A DNA stretch of 64,000 bases from positions 2,553,261 through 2,617,260 of the forward strand of contig VZRZ01006181.1 of NCBI GenBank assembly GCA_013398175.1, given 5' to 3'. Below, piece by piece: positions 47,999 through 62,077 of the stretch. Each line of letters opens with the position of its first letter. The stretch's first letter is position 1. The notes under the pieces were generated by a model. That model was not told the origin of the DNA, ran no database searches, and saw nothing but the letters and a program-made list of their open reading frames with translations. Position numbers and translations under genes: made by a program. Source of the DNA: Climacteris rufus (lineage: Eukaryota > Chordata > Aves > Passeriformes > Climacteridae).

Positions 47999-49085
47999 CT
48001 GTCATATATGGGCCTCCTAAATGGAGACCATCAGCTGCTATTCAACTACCACCACCTTTCCCTGCATCAGGCAATATCTGAGAAAGAACCCGATGGAGTT
48101 AAGCGCACCCTTTTCAGAACCAGAAAGAAGATGAAGGGAATGGCTACCTGGTGCAATGCAAGCAGTGTGGAGAAACCAAAACATTGCTTAAGATACGGCT
48201 CACATATAGGAATAGACATAACTGAGCAGCACAGAGCAAGCCCATGCAGCAATCACTATCCACCTGCACAAGCCCTTAAAAACAAAAAAAAAAGAAAAAC
48301 AAAGAGTGTGTTTTTGCTGGAAAGGAAGAGGATAAGCATCCATATCGCAGAAAACACATGCTTTTAGTTGGAGCAATTTTAGCTACAGCTCCATAGGAGA
48401 AACCAAGACCTGGAAGCCTATGGAAAGAAATCTACAGTTCGATAGAAGAATCCCTGCAGCTAGGAAAGCCAGCCTGTGATAAAAACCTTGGGTGTCCCAT
48501 GCTTTGGTACTTTGGAGGGGCTGAAAGAAGACTGGATCAATAGTGTTTGCGTCATATTTGCATTGCATTAATTTCATGCGTCTGTCTTCCTCTGGTGGCC
48601 TGTCTGGGCAAAATATAGGAATTCTCTCCCCACTTTTCATACCTTAATTGTCTGTAGAATGAGAGAAGAATTAACACTGCCTGTAACTAGTGATTCAATG
48701 CAGGCAGAGCATGTTGTCATGCCTACCTGCACTGAATTTTCGGTCACCTGGCTGGTGTGTTTTCCACACAGGCACTCAAAGTTAAACAGATTTCTGAATT
48801 CAGGAACAGGAGATGTCTTCCACTCGTCAGACTGCTTAGAACCATCTGGTGTGGGGCATTTGGTTTTTTCCGCATAAGTTTTCTTTCATTGTTCTTGTTT
48901 TTGTTAAGAAGTTGTTTGGTTTTTAACAAATGCCCTACTATATCAGCAGCCTAGCATATTAATGGTGGTGACCTGTCTCCCTGTCCTCTTACATGGAACA
49001 TTTTAATACACTTTTTGTCTTATAATAGATTGTGAGTTTATTGTAGCGGTATAGGGATTTATGTTATCGTTGTGGGCAGAGCACA
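47999..49085. other. Intergenic sequence, no gene recognised
   Basis: A short A-rich run lies at about 48280-48305. No gene is recognised. Confidence 0.45.
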
Positions 49086-49236
49086 GCATAGAATCATCAA
49101 ACACCTTGGGCTGGAAGGGATCTTAAAGATCATCTTGTTCCAAGCCCCCTGCCATGGGCAGGGACACCTTCCACTAGACAACCTTGCTCAGACCACCATC
49201 CCACCTGGCTTTAAAATGTTCTGTAAGATGCTCCCT
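49086..49236 (-). mobile_element. CR1 LINE 3'-end fragment
   Basis: The plus text starts CATAGAATCATCAAACACC and continues GGGCTGGAAGGGATCTTAAA, AGATCATCTTGTTCC, CCCTGCCATGGGCAGGGACA and CCTTCCACTAGACAACC, the reversed avian CR1 3' end including the ATTCTATG-type tail. Only about 150 bp is retained. Confidence 0.9.
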
Positions 49237-51338
49237 CCTGAACTAGCCCTCTAAGGCATGGTGGTCCTTACCTAAGTGTGTTGCTGGGAGTACAGACATC
49301 CTTCTCACATCCAGCCTCTTTGTGCCACTGTGGAGGCACAGTGATGGCATACAATGGAATATGGATTGGAGATATTCTGACCTAAATTTGGCTCTGCATT
49401 GCGTGCCCAGGGTATGAGATTGCCTATTCAACACAGCTCTCACACCATCCTCTGTCAGCACCAAGGACCATCCAACACCCTTCCTCTCTTATTTATGAGC
49501 AGCAGGTCAGTCTAAAATGCTCTATGTTTCCACATCCTGTCATTTGTGACAAAAGTCTCAAAACCTTCTACATTAACTAAGATGACTATAATCAGAAATG
49601 GAGAAAAATTAGATCTTTTAAAAACTACAAAGTCCAAGTCTTCTTCCCCATTTGCTGAGAAGAGAGGCAGTATATACTAACTTCGCAATTTCTTCTGAAC
49701 AACCACAAATGCCATTCCTGGAACTGTATTTGGCATCCACCTCATGCTTCTTTTCCACCACTAGTATTCCCTCCTTTTCCTTTGATTTTTCCGTTATCTC
49801 CCAACTATTCTGCCTGCTCTGGCCACTCCTCCAGCTGAAGGCTGTGACTTTGCTTCCTGATATTCAAACAGGCTGCCACTTTTCATCAATAACAATTTCC
49901 TTTTTTTCCCCTCCAGAAAGAATTGCCTGTCTGGCAGACAAAGGAAAGCACCTCTCACATAAAAGTGGAGCAGAACTAATGTATTTACTGTATTTGCCTA
50001 TTTTATTATTCCTTGGAGATGTATTAGTTTAACAGGTTTATTTATGGTACGTGAAAAGTTAAATATTCTTTTGTCCTTGGGATTTACATAAACTGGTGCA
50101 GTGTGAGATTCTGGGCATTTTAATGAGGTATTTGTCAAAATACTCTCCCCGGTAGATTTTTTTTTTTAATACCTTTGAGACCACAAAGGATCATTTTACT
50201 ACAATACTCTGCTTCTATCAGAGCCTGTGTGAGGGGCTTGTAATATCCTGTGGTTGTATTCCCTCTAGATGTCTGACTTCCCTTTCAGAGCAGTAAGAGA
50301 CAAAAGGAGCAGAGCCTGAAGGATGCCTGCCAGAACCTCCTCTGAGGCAGGAGTCGGGCAGCACAAGCTCCATGCATCCTGCCCAGATCCTTCGGGCCAG
50401 ATCAGGGGTCCTGCAGAGCCCGCCCAATGGCCATGGGTCCACACACCGGGAGTTAAGACACAAAACAGGCTTCATCCAAGCTGTTAATGTAAAATCCTCC
50501 TCGCAAAAACCAAGGTGTCTTCCTTAGCAGAATGGGGACAAGCAGCTTAACATCGAAAAAGATCTGGAAGAAAATGGTGGTGTGTAGTTTTGCTCTGAGG
50601 AAAGAGCAGGCACCACGTGATATCCCAGGCTCTCAGCATCCAGTGCAGCCCTCATCTTTACCATAAGGATATTGTCCTTGAAAGCTGGGCTTTGCCATTA
50701 GCTCAGTAAAATAGGAGCTGGGTCAAACCTGCCACTTCCATGGATTTCAATGTTGGCCCCAGGAGGCACAGCATCCCTCCTGAACTAGCATGGCAGGGAT
50801 GCCCTACTTGGACAAGACATGTGCTCCAGGTGGATTCGGGTAGATGACCCATCCCCAACCAGGTCCAGGAAGATGCACCTCACTTGCCAAAGCAGGAACA
50901 GCCCCAGTCTCCCTCACCACTCAAAAACACATCCCAAAGCCTGGGTCCCACCAGGCCACAGCTGGTAGCAAGTCCCAAGAGGAGGGTTACCTATGCTGGG
51001 ACATGGCCAGGGCTGGAGAAGCAAGAGGAGCAGACTCTGTCTCAAGACTGCAGCCAGAAGGGAGAGAGAAATGGGAGTAAAATGGGAGTGGGTTATGTAA
51101 GTGGTGCTGGTCCCTCTATTTAAGGACACCGATGGAGATCGAGGGAAGAAGACAATTATGTAACAGCATTATTTACAGGTTTGACAAAATCCTTCACAAC
51201 TTCTGCACATCCTTTATTGTGCAAAGCAAGCCAGACAGGGAGTGAAAATTACAGCTAGTTAAGGATACCTTCATTAATTCATTTTTCAGTAATTCTTTTG
51301 CAAATTAGAGGACCCAGAAAGTTCCTTCAAAAGAGGGA

Positions 51339-51400
51339 AAAAAAAAAAAAAAGAGAAACCAAACCAAACCAAAAAAAAAAAACCAAAACCAACCAGGAAA
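51339..51400 (+). repeat. A-rich low-complexity run
   Basis: A-runs alternate with AAACC units (AAACCAAACCAAACC). Low complexity with no attached retroelement recognised. Confidence 0.88.
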
Positions 51401-54400
51401 AAAAGATGCAGAAAAGACACTAATCCCTAATTATCAACTTAATGGAGTGAATAAATATTTACCTCAAAACATGCTAGCAATAACATACTATATACAAACA
51501 CATCCTCATTCTTTCTCAGTCTGTGTGGGTGTTGATCTCAGGCTATGGCTCACCAGGCATAACCTGAGTAGTTTGTAACACCAGTTAATCCCAGGAAGAG
51601 ATCATGCAGGCTCAGCTTGCACCAGAAGTCAATCCTGAATCACATCAAATCCCCATGCACTGGTGACTGGTACAGAAGTGTTAAGTACAGACAATTTCCA
51701 GTATGAAGTGCAATCCCTAAAGACATTCAGAAAAAGGTTGCATGGGCCAGAGATACGTTTGCTACGGGTAGTTCCTTTTTGGGTCCTTTTTCACACTGGC
51801 ATGTAGAGAAATCACTGTACAGGACTTTGATTATGACAAAGCTATGTTAAGGTCCCCTCTTTGGCATGGTTTTGTTATCTTTTATCTATGGGTTCCTTTC
51901 TAGCAAAGTAATCAAGAACCCTTTGAAGATGGTCAGACTTTCTACTGGGCTTTAATGGGCTTTCAATCAAGACCCACAAGGTTTAGTCTATGAGGTTTTA
52001 ACTAATTCTGAGTACCTTCAGTTCTCATTGAAATGGTAGTAGTCAGCATCTCTAGAGGTATCTTAAAGATTTAGGCTCTAGATCCACTATGACACACAGT
52101 GAGTAATTCAGTTGTTTTTCAGGTGACTTTTCCAAGGTCATCTGAATCATATGTGACAGAATGGACAAGCGAGGCCTCCTCTATGGACAAAAATGCCTCC
52201 TTATCCTCATGTTGGCAAGAGAGGCAGGATCAATCATCAGTGTCACTCACAGTGACAGACAACCAAAAAAAAAAAAAAATCAGGTGCAGTATTATAGAAT
52301 CAAGTTTCTATTTACTGTAGGGCTGTTACAGCTCCTAAAATATTCATGCATTTTTTAATAGGTTATCTGTTGAGCTTAAAAAAAAAAAAGGGGGTGCAGT
52401 TCTCCAAAACTAAATAAACACATTTGTTGAATGGAAGCTTTAAATTTCAGAGTGCATAGAGAGCTTTAAAAGCTGAAGTGTATCATTCATTATTTATCAC
52501 TACTTATAAATTTTAAGTAATCTGCTAAGAGTTATTATCTAACACTTACTTTTCAGTGTCCAAAACATACTTGCTGCATGTACACAGTTAGTGAGACTTT
52601 CAGTGGGGCAAAAGAATAAATCTGACCATAGCTGTGTTCTTCCGAGCATCCAGTCTCCCACTGGACATCTCTGTAATGGAGGGACAGTGCTTCTTACAAC
52701 ACTTACCCCCCTCCCTATATTTGGAGGGGATGCAACCTGAAAGCAAGATAGGTTTAAGTGACCTCCTAAGTCCCTGCTGCAGTCAACAGAGGTGAACAAA
52801 TCATCTTTTGAGAGTAGTTCACTTCATTTGAGGAGAAAAAGGATAAAGTACTCGAAGCAGGGGGGACGACATGAAGATGCCATGTTCTCCCATCTCTTTC
52901 TGTTGATTGTAGGGGAAGCCTGGACAACGCATTTATTTTTCCCTCAATCTTTTGGAAAGATTTGTTCATTTATAGTCCAGTCTAAGTCATATTCTTAGCA
53001 AAGGCAAATGCAGAAGAACTACAGTGCACAGGGCCTCCAAATATCTACATGCTAGGGATAGGTTACTGGGATGGCATTTATCCAGAGATAATAAAGCTCC
53101 CAGGCTCCCTGCCTCACCTCAGACAATGTGCAAGTTGCACTGATTGAGACAAAGGACTGCAGCCCTGGACTTGGGCTTTTGCATGTTCTTCTGGTCTTCT
53201 TCACATTTTTAAATGCTTTTTGCCAGTGCTCATCTAATCCCCTGGGCTGCCACTTGTCTCTGAGAGAGTGCAAATGTGAAGCTGCTCATGCTCACAAGGA
53301 GCTGCCTTCCTCAGCTGAAGGCCAGGGCTGATGTTCCCAGATTTGCCTTCTTTGCTCGAGGGGGAAGACCATGTGTTGTGCTAGATGCAGTAAGTGGATA
53401 CCTTGAAGGATTAAGAGCAGACACGGTGGCAAAAAGAAGTTACAATCATGCATCACATCTTCCCAGCTGCATTTCTGCACGTGGTCTGAAAGACTGAGAG
53501 ACTTGACAGCAATAAAGCAGAGCTGTGACTGTGTGAATAAGCATACCAAAAAACATACCAGATGAGACAAAAGGTTCAGTGGTGAGTGGCTTAGCATGCA
53601 AAAAGGCAAAAGCAGTGCCCAGGAGTCAGCTACTTCCGCCCGCTATCCGCTTCAGCTGCCCATTTAATTCTCAGAAATATGAAGAATGTTACCACTAAAA
53701 CTAAGTTTAAGAAATGAAGATAATATCTTCCTCTCTTGCATGTTCACTCCCTGCTATTTCTTTCTGCCTCAGTCAAAGATGTGAAAACGAGCTTGAACTG
53801 CTGAGGAGAGAAGCAGCTGCACTGATGTCAGAGCTTCTCCAAGGACATTTCCCAACAGGCCTGGAAAAGGATTACACTGTAGCTGGTAACAGTAGGGGAT
53901 GTTGATTTTCAAATCCCTTTTATTCAGCATTTGTGTCAGCGTTTTCATGCGTGTTACCTCTGGGCTGAGCCAAACATAAATCTGTTCTTACCAGTCTTCT
54001 CATTAGCATGCATGAAGCAAACATTAGCAGAGAGGGCATCGGCACTGAGCGATAGCAATCCATTTATAACAGCTTTGGGAGGCAAACACGAGGTGGGGAG
54101 CAGTGGAGTCTGACACATGGACCCGGTAAGGCTGCTGCTGAAGCCTGGGCACCGTGCAGTGTCAGCTTGCTGCCTGCAAGGTGGGGCAGGAGACATGCAA
54201 TGTGTCAGAGGTAGGTATAGTACTGGAGTTTTAGTCTCAGAAAACAGGGGAGGTCCATTATCCACTGGTGAAAGAAAATTTCTTTCATACCAGGTTTTTC
54301 ATCTGCTTTTACATCCAAAGTCGGAGAAGAAATGCTGTATTCTTTTAATTTCTCAGTCACTGCCTCAAACCAACCTCACAGGAGGAAGGTTCCAGATTTC

Positions 54401-57149
54401 TTTTAGCATTTTGATGGCAGATGACTTATGTATTTAAACTACATGGATGTCCTAGATCCTCAAAAACAGGAGGAATCACCAGCAAAACACAGAACATTGA
54501 AGATGCAAAGTTTCTTTGCTGTGCAAATCCCACTATGCTGAACAAACGTTGCTTCATAATAGAGATATATCTTTACTGTGCAAGCTCAGGCACATGTGAA
54601 CACAAGCTCTGTGTTAGGAGTCATGCTAAAGAACAAACATTTCGTTCATGGGTAACTGGGGTGGCTGGGCTTTCTCTTTTCATGCAGCAAAGCCACTGCA
54701 AACAAGGCATTGTACCAGACTCCGCAGCAGATTCCATATCACTAATAACACTGGAAGGCTGAGAAACTGGTGTCTATCAACAACATTCCTTGTGTTAAAT
54801 TAATGACATGTACCAGAAGCAATGTAGGAAGATTGTTATTTTGGTCCCATCTGGGTCTTGTGCTTGGGAAGCAAAAAATCATGGCATTTTTTTGGGAGAA
54901 ACATTTGGCTCTCCAGTCAACCTTTTTTTTTTTTTTTAATAAGTCATAGCATCAAGCTCTGGTTGCTTTCCAATTCTTCTCCAGTCCTTTTGGAAATGGT
55001 CTAGTGAAGAAGTGAAGAATATTGCAAAAAGCATTGCCTTGGCATGGAAAAGGCAGTGTTTTCCTACACAGCTGACCTAAGCATATGGAAGTGGAAAGAT
55101 TGTATCTTCATTCTTTAGGGAAGTAAGAGTTTGCATAAGGTGGAAAATGCTAGAGATCCAGCATCTCAACCCAAAGGTCTCACTCAGCTTGTTTAGAGGA
55201 TCAATGGATTGATCCAGCCTTCTACCTGGATTGCTATGACTTTGTAACTCCAGGAACCTCTGAAAAGGATGCTACAACAGGATGTTAAGGCATCCCTGTT
55301 TATCCCTTCTGTGCTGTGAACAGCATTGAACTACTTCATTAGGATCTATCAGATACTTTTGCCTGTGATGAACACTGAGTCTCTTAGAGGTGTGATGGCT
55401 ACTGTCTGTAGCAACTGGCCCATCTTAGCACACTGAGCCAACAGCTTTTTATGTAATATTTTTTTATTTGCTTATTTAAATGAGCTTCCCTAATGGGCCA
55501 CAATCCTTCCACAACTTCTTTTTTTCAGCCAAATCAGCACCATCTAGCTTCCCCCTGTTCACAAGTTGAGCACAAAACCCTACCCTTCCATACCTACTGA
55601 GCATATTCTCAGTTACCTTACACTCAGAAAGATGAGTTCTTCTAGCACAGCTATCCTGTATTTGGTGGGAAGAAGCTTGTCTTATCACTTCCAAACAGCA
55701 TCTCTGCACAAATACAGGCCCTCAGGCTGCCTGTTCAGGTTGGCCAGCACCCCATCAGCATCACATCTGATCTTGTTTTTTTCTAAATCATCTGTAATAT
55801 TCCCACTCTCCTCAGAGATTCAGCAGAAGGCCAGGGAACTTGGTGGTCCTAGTATGCAAGCGTGATGGTTCTGATCCCTTTCCCTTAGAATCTGTGGACA
55901 GCGCTGGAGGAACACTCCAGACACTGAATGCTTTCCTCTTGTCCCCTGGCTGAAAAAGTGTGCTGTGATTTCACCTATGTCAGTTTTAGGGTTTTTTACC
56001 TGAAAGGCATTAAAGGTGCCTTACAGTGTATTTTGTATTATCTAGTAATATTGTAGAGATTTCTTACTCTAGGAAATTGCCCAACATCCCAAGCAAAGCT
56101 GCTTTACAGCAGAGCTGGGCATGTCTGGATTTCAGCAGCTAAAGGTATCTGCTGCTGGGTTAGTAGTAGAAAACTTCAATCTCTCTTCCCTTCATTAAAA
56201 GTTATCAAGATGTACATCAAATACCACTACTCTTCTTGTATTTTTCTGGCTTCCAAACACTGAGGCATCATCAGGCTGTTGAAACTACCACTTTCCAGCA
56301 ATTTAATTTGTCAACAAGATCTGCTTACATTTTTCTTTTGAATTATTCCCTTCCTTGTACAATGAATGCATTCACACTTTAGGACACATTTGCACTGAGA
56401 TTTCAAGATCATTTTGTTTTAAAGAACTGAGCTAGATGCTGAGACTGTTCAGACTCTCTGGGGGAAGGTGCACTGCCTTTCATAAAAGGCAACACAGGAG
56501 TGCTGTGATGGTTTCAGTTACCCCAAAAGCAGGCTGCTGACAAAAAAAGGTCACCCTTAGCTGTTTCTTTTTTTCTTTTTTTTTTCCCAACTCCATCCTT
56601 TGTTCTGTAGAAGTGGTCAAGGGGCACAAGGAAGCTGGATCACAGGACTGACCCAGCTGAAAATCAACCCAACCAAACACAAAAGCTGGCTGTATAAGTG
56701 CTTGCACTGGCACAGGGCACAGATTGGAACGTGCTGCCAGGGTGCAGTGAAAGGAGGAAAGGCTTCCAGCCTCTACTTTGGTCAGATTCACCAATTAGAA
56801 ACCACAGCCTGACAGGAACTAAACCACCCAAAGGAACTAATAGGAAATGCTGTGGGAAACCTCCCAAAAGACTAATAGGAAATTATGTGATTAAAGGCTT
56901 TTTCTGGGCTTTAGCACCAAAGCAGAACAAGGAAAAGAGGGCTTTTATTAAATGATTAAAAGCACATCTCAGCCTCTGCTCCCTTCCCTACCTGAACAGG
57001 GAATCTGGGTGCCTCACAGCATAGTGAATATCCTAAATATTAGGTACATCTGCCTATCAGAGCAACGGCACAGACTCATCCAGCTGTGCTGTGTGATGTA
57101 GACACACCTGCCAGGTCAGGACCCACCAAGGAGGCAGCTCTTCTTTATC

Positions 57150-57270
57150 ATTTGCAGAGCCAATCAAGGGCCAAGGTTTAAAAGGCATGGAGCAGCTCAT
57201 AGGCTATGAGTTGCTGTACTGAGCAACAGAGGCCTGTTGCTTTACTGGCAGACTGCATAAGTAAGTTGAG
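57150..57270 (+). promoter_or_regulatory. Weak promoter-like arrangement
   Basis: A CCAAT box (GCCAATCA, about 57160) is followed about 20 bp on by a TATA-like GTTTAAAAGGC and, about 80 bp later, by a donor-like AAGTAAGT. The arrangement is suggestive of a small promoter with a first exon or of a decayed LTR, but each motif is common. Confidence 0.22.
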
Positions 57271-58984
57271 GGAGTGTAGGGTTAGTGAGGAACATCTGTG
57301 GGACTTGAGTAGTGTGTTTAGGCACTGATAATCTGCTTTGTGAATAGTGCTTGCTTTGATGGGATTTATTTTTCAATTATTTGACTCTGCTTTGTGTTTT
57401 TAAATCTGGAAATGTTTGGCTAATATCTGTAGAATCTAGGAAGTGAAGATTCATACGATACATGGCAAGAAAGATCTAAGTTCCTCACCTATTCCCACTT
57501 ATAATTCTGGTATTGGCACACATGCATTCATAGGTCTCTCATTTGGGGAGAAAAAAGTAAATTCTTGATTAAACAAGAAACATTCCAAGCTTGGTTGGCA
57601 TTGGATTTCTGGGCTTCCTTTTCTAGCTGACTCTTTTTTCTGTTTCCTGTGTCCTAGTGAAATATGAATATGCTTGCCATGGAATGCATGAGCTTTTCTT
57701 CAGAGAAAAATTTAATAACCTTCTGTTAATCAAAACAGAAATAAAAATATCTCTCTAATATTAATGTTTGCAATCTACCTTTAAAAATACATCAGTGCCC
57801 TCCCACATACACTTCCTCCTGGTTCTAAATAAATTGCTGGTGCTAACAGTGCCATCTCTTGCATGAAATCTAAAATGGAGCTTCTGACCACTTATAGTCA
57901 TTGAGTCCTGTAGGACTCTCATAAATCACTGGCACCACAAATCTACACCCTCCTTTTCACTTCAGCTTGTTATAAAGTTATTTGTCAGCTTTCATCTGAA
58001 GTTTTATAGTCTTAAAACTGTTGAGTAAGCATTCTGCTTTGGAAGTATCTGTGCTGCAAGGGGAGCAGCATGGCTTCCTACAGAAATTCATGGACAATTT
58101 TGGACTGGGGAAAGATGGCATTCTATAGACAAGAATTAGGTACTACAAATACCTTCCAAAGAATAGAAGGGGTATTGCTGCTTGCAACCAATGACCGTCC
58201 ATAAAACCAGAGATCATATTTCAAAGTAAACTTCTGTAATTATAATGAAAGGTGAGTGGAAGTGAAAACAATATGCAAAGAAATGTTACTAAATAGGGAA
58301 CATTGCTGGGCTGATGTGTTAGATGCTGGGGGAGAAAAGCCTTAGCTTTGAGAGAATAGTCTTAAGTGATATTTACACTCAAGAAATAAGCCATCGATGT
58401 CCTTTTTGTCTGGAAGTAATAGCTAACAACACAAGATGTCAATATTGGAACTGGCAGGCAAAATTGATGCCTGCGTCTGTGCTTTAGCCGCCAGACCATG
58501 TGGCTCACCACTGAGCAGACCCAGATCCTGTGTACGAGGATGCTCTGCCTAGGTGTGGGTAAAACAGCTCAAACTTCATCCTATTTGCCCAAGGTATCAG
58601 CTGTGCAGAGAGAATGGGAATCATGCTGCTTTTGGTGTTGAAGAATGCTGAAACCAGCCTGACTCATCAATCCAAAGTTAAACACTTTGAGGAACAATGT
58701 TTCCTGATAGAAACTGGCACTGGGCTCTGGTGAGAGTGTGGCAGATGTGATCAAGGAACAAACAAGTGATAGTATCGATAACTTGTCTAAAGCTGGCGAG
58801 CTGACATAGCACGATAGGTGGCCTGGAGACATAACTGACAATCACTTTGTACCATAAAACCCCAGTTGCACTTTTTAACAGTAGGGTTTTCTAACATACC
58901 CCTTCAAGGAGTGTGTGTGGAGGCTCCTCCCTTATGTCCCTCAAGGTTACTCCTCGATGAGATTTGCCCACTGTCACTGGTATG

Positions 58985-59175
58985 GGTGAGCGACATCAAT
59001 CTCTAATAATTATTTTGCTTCAACAAATAGTGCACTGTAGTAGTAGTTTTAGCTATCTCTACTGTGTAGTAAATAATTCTGATCAATACCTTTTGGTCTA
59101 ATCATCATCATCATGAATTTAAATCAATAATTTCATTTTATTTATGTAAATACATTTGGTTTGCTATCCTTAATC
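58985..59175. other. AT-rich block, candidate conserved noncoding element
   Basis: Non-repetitive AT-rich sequence dense in homeodomain-type cores: CTAATAATTATTTTGC, GTAAATAATTC, TCTAATCATCATC and ATCAATAATTTC. A short (ATC)n run is included. Composition resembles conserved regulatory elements of gene deserts, and conservation is untested. Confidence 0.3.
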
Positions 59176-61792
59176 CTGCAGGACAAAGTCATAGATGGCA
59201 TCAATTACACCTCTCAAATGCTTTAGACAGAAAATGTTGACCAAGTCTGAGACTAGGATTGTATCCAGCGGCACCACAGACTCATCTCTGAGAAGGAGTT
59301 TAGAAAGCAAGGGAGTTCTGCACTTCATGATTCAACAGGATGGTGTCCCTGAAAAACTTTCTCTGAAGCTTCCCTTCTGCCTATGACATCCCATAGGAAT
59401 GTGGGTGCTGCAGTGCTTAGCTGTCATGGCCCTTGGAGCTCAGGCTCCCTGTGCAGGGTCTGAGGGAAGATAAATGGCACAGAAAGAGACCTACAGAAAC
59501 CTGCTCATTAAGCAATCTCTGGGTCAGCTGGCAACTGGCAAAACCCAGGCAATTGAGAAGTGCTGGGCTGAGCAAGTCCTTGTCCCTGCCCACACACTCA
59601 TTACACATAGTGAGGCCCATCTGCTTGTCTAGGACTTGCTGCTCTGAGAGTGGGATTTGACTGTGTGGGAATAACAGCAGGAATACTGTGTTGTGGAGCT
59701 TGCTGCTATCTCCATACTGAGCATGGAGCTTCTGCAGGTTTATTGTTTTAAGGGCTGGACTGGTTTGTTTCAGGTCAGGAAACAAAAAGACATCAAGGGT
59801 AGGAGAGTGTTTAAAAGAAATGCAAACAGTTCCTCCATGGCCAGACAGAAGGCAGTCCCGTCCCTCTGTTATCACTGAGGGACAAATCAGTTGTGGCAGA
59901 GGGCAGGACTCATCTTACATGTGCATGGCTGTCAGACCCTCTGCTGTTTGCAGGTGTGTGTTGCTGTGCCTCAAAGGAGTAAGCAAGTAATTCTTGTCCT
60001 TTAATGCACCCCAAAGGGGAGTCTCTCTAGAATAGTTCCATGGCCAGCAGTTGTGCATGATCTGGGGGAATCCAGGTTTGACGGGATGTACCTGCTACTT
60101 CAGTCAGGGTGAGGTAGGAGCTCAGTGCAGAGATGCTCCCACAGGCACACAGAGAAGCAAAAAAGTTTGAAAATCCATGGTGTACAGGTTCAGGTGTCAC
60201 CTACACAGGAATACAGATGTGTGGTGTTGTCATTCCTCATTCCCTCTATGAAAAAAGCAGTGGGATGCAGTTGCCTGTGGGAGGGTTTATCTTGCCCACA
60301 GTTTTGCACAAGCAGCACTGTGAACATCCTCTGGGTTAAAAGGATGTATGGACTTTTGGAGCGAAGTGACAAGGCCTACAGTCTCGGTGGATGTCTGATG
60401 GGAAAGGAGATTAGGGGTATTGAATTGCATTTTTAGATCTATGCACTTGTGTCTAATTGCCACGATAGGTGCTCCAGCCTATTACTGGATCTGTCTAGTC
60501 CCAAGTCTGCATTTCAGCCCTTCTGGCAAGTGTTTTACTGCTGCTCTGTGTTCTGCCAAAAGCTTATTGGATATTAATGTGCCTTCCTGTGGCTTGAGTG
60601 AGCCGGGTTCCTTTAGCATGTTTAAGAAATACAGGAAAACTACTGATCCCATTTGCTTTCAGCACACCAGATGTCTTTGTTCCCCTCTGAAATAGGTCTG
60701 ATAGCTGCTAATCCTCACATTTCTCTCAGTGTTTCACAGGAGACAAGAGTATCAGATGACCTCTGTTCTGACCATTGCCACAACCAGTACAAAAGTTAAT
60801 TATTGGGTGTGGTGTGCCTCTTCCATCTTTCTGCTAAAATCAGTCAGGATCCGGACTTCAGGTACAGACAAATAGCTGAGTGTGAGGTCTTTTCTTCCCC
60901 CAGCATAGAGAGCATATCCAGCATCCTCTGTGACCCCAGCACAGGTCGCAGAAAGAGCACTCTTCTGCTCATACCTGGCTTCTCATGAGACCAAGCTCTG
61001 AATGCTCCTCGCTGCTTTTCAGTCAGCAGCTATTTCTTCAATAGGCCTGGTCAATAGATCAGACCAAGCTTTTGCTAAACCCTCACTTCATGGTTTCCAC
61101 TTCAGTGCTGGGTTTGTTACACAGTGACTGCAGTAGTCCTAGAGAGATTTTTCTCTTCGTGCTTGAAACCAGCATCCAATGTCACGGTGACAGTGAAGCT
61201 GAGAGCCATGACTGTGGAAGTCATGGCTCAGTCAAAAGTGGAAGTGTAGCATGTGCTCCCATCCTAGTACTTGCTTACTGTTGGGAGTGTGAGGGTCCGG
61301 CTGTGGTGGAAATGTGACAGTACGAGCTAGCAGACGGCACAAGCTGGTGCTTGGTCTTTGGGCATGATCTAGTGGCTAGGGCATTTTTATCCACAGTTGT
61401 ATGCCTTCACTGCTCTTTGGATCACTCCAGCTGTCTATGGCATGGTGGTATGCGTTCTGCTAATCTTAAAATTATGAACTAGTGACAGTGGGGGGCAGTG
61501 TCCCCAGCACAGTCCAACAAATGCCAATTTTGTTGGCTCTCACCTGAGTATTTTCCCAGCTTAAGTCCTTCTGTGTGGTTTTATGGAAGGATTGGACTGA
61601 GTCAGAGAGATGATTCTGTGAAATGTGCAGTGCTTGAGTGCATCAGCGCACAGTGGCTCATCTTGACTTTTCTTTGAAATTGTTCTAATCAAAATGGTGA
61701 AAACACTTGCCACTTAAATATAGCAGTACTCAAAAACTAAAGGATTTGAACTTCTAACAATCCTCCATTTTCTTTTCTCTGTTAGGATAATT
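59176..61792. other. Intergenic sequence, no gene recognised
   Basis: No exon, RNA gene or transposon is recognised. It contains the hairpin at 61203-61229. The 152-codon frame at 59417-59875 (minus) has no domain. Confidence 0.45.
61203..61229. repeat. Perfect inverted repeat (11-bp arms, 5-nt loop)
   Basis: GAGCCATGACT at 61203-61213 pairs exactly with AGTCATGGCTC at 61219-61229, with loop GTGGA. The arms carry an ATGACT/AGTCAT core similar to AP-1 or MAF half-sites. Pairing can be prolonged by only two or three pairs through a bulge, too short for a microRNA precursor. Confidence 0.87.
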
Positions 61793-62010
61793 AATCTTAT
61801 GTAGCTTAAAAGGATCTCAAAGCATTATATAAAGGAGGCATTCCCATTTTTAAAATAGGCTGGCAGAAGGGTGGGGTGAAGTACTGTGTCAGGTCAATAG
61901 CAGAGATAGCAGCATGACTTTCTTCTCTTGAACAGTGATGCAACGTTCTAAGCACTACATCCAACCCACCCTCATTCACTGCTGTGGTTAAACTCCTCTT
62001 CAGTGAGAAG
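61793..62010 (-). repeat. Old MIR/L3-like fragment
   Basis: The plus text runs AAAAGGATCTCAAAGCATTA, TATAAAGGAGGCATTCCC, ATTTTTAAAATAGGCTGG, AGAAGGGTGGGGTGAAGTAC and GTTCTAAGCACTAC. This is the reversed order of the amniote core repeat (near GGATCTCAAAGCGCTTTA and CCCATTTTACAGATGGGG). It is diverged. Confidence 0.6.
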
Positions 62011-62077
62011 CTCACATTCATAAAGGTTTGCAACAATATAAATAATATGCCATATTAGGGCTGTAAATCAAATGCCA

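Larger units (their letters stand above)
49237..58984. other. Long intergenic stretch, no gene recognised
   Basis: Almost 10 kb without a recognisable exon, LTR or CR1. It holds several A- or T-runs (near 50159, 51339-51392, 52265, 52378 and 54925) and a promoter-like arrangement near 57150-57260. The rest appears unique. Confidence 0.45.

Noticed and set aside
61203..61229. Possible microRNA precursor
   Set aside because: The paired region is only about 11-14 bp, well below the roughly 22-bp duplex plus lower stem needed. The same applies to the other hairpins.
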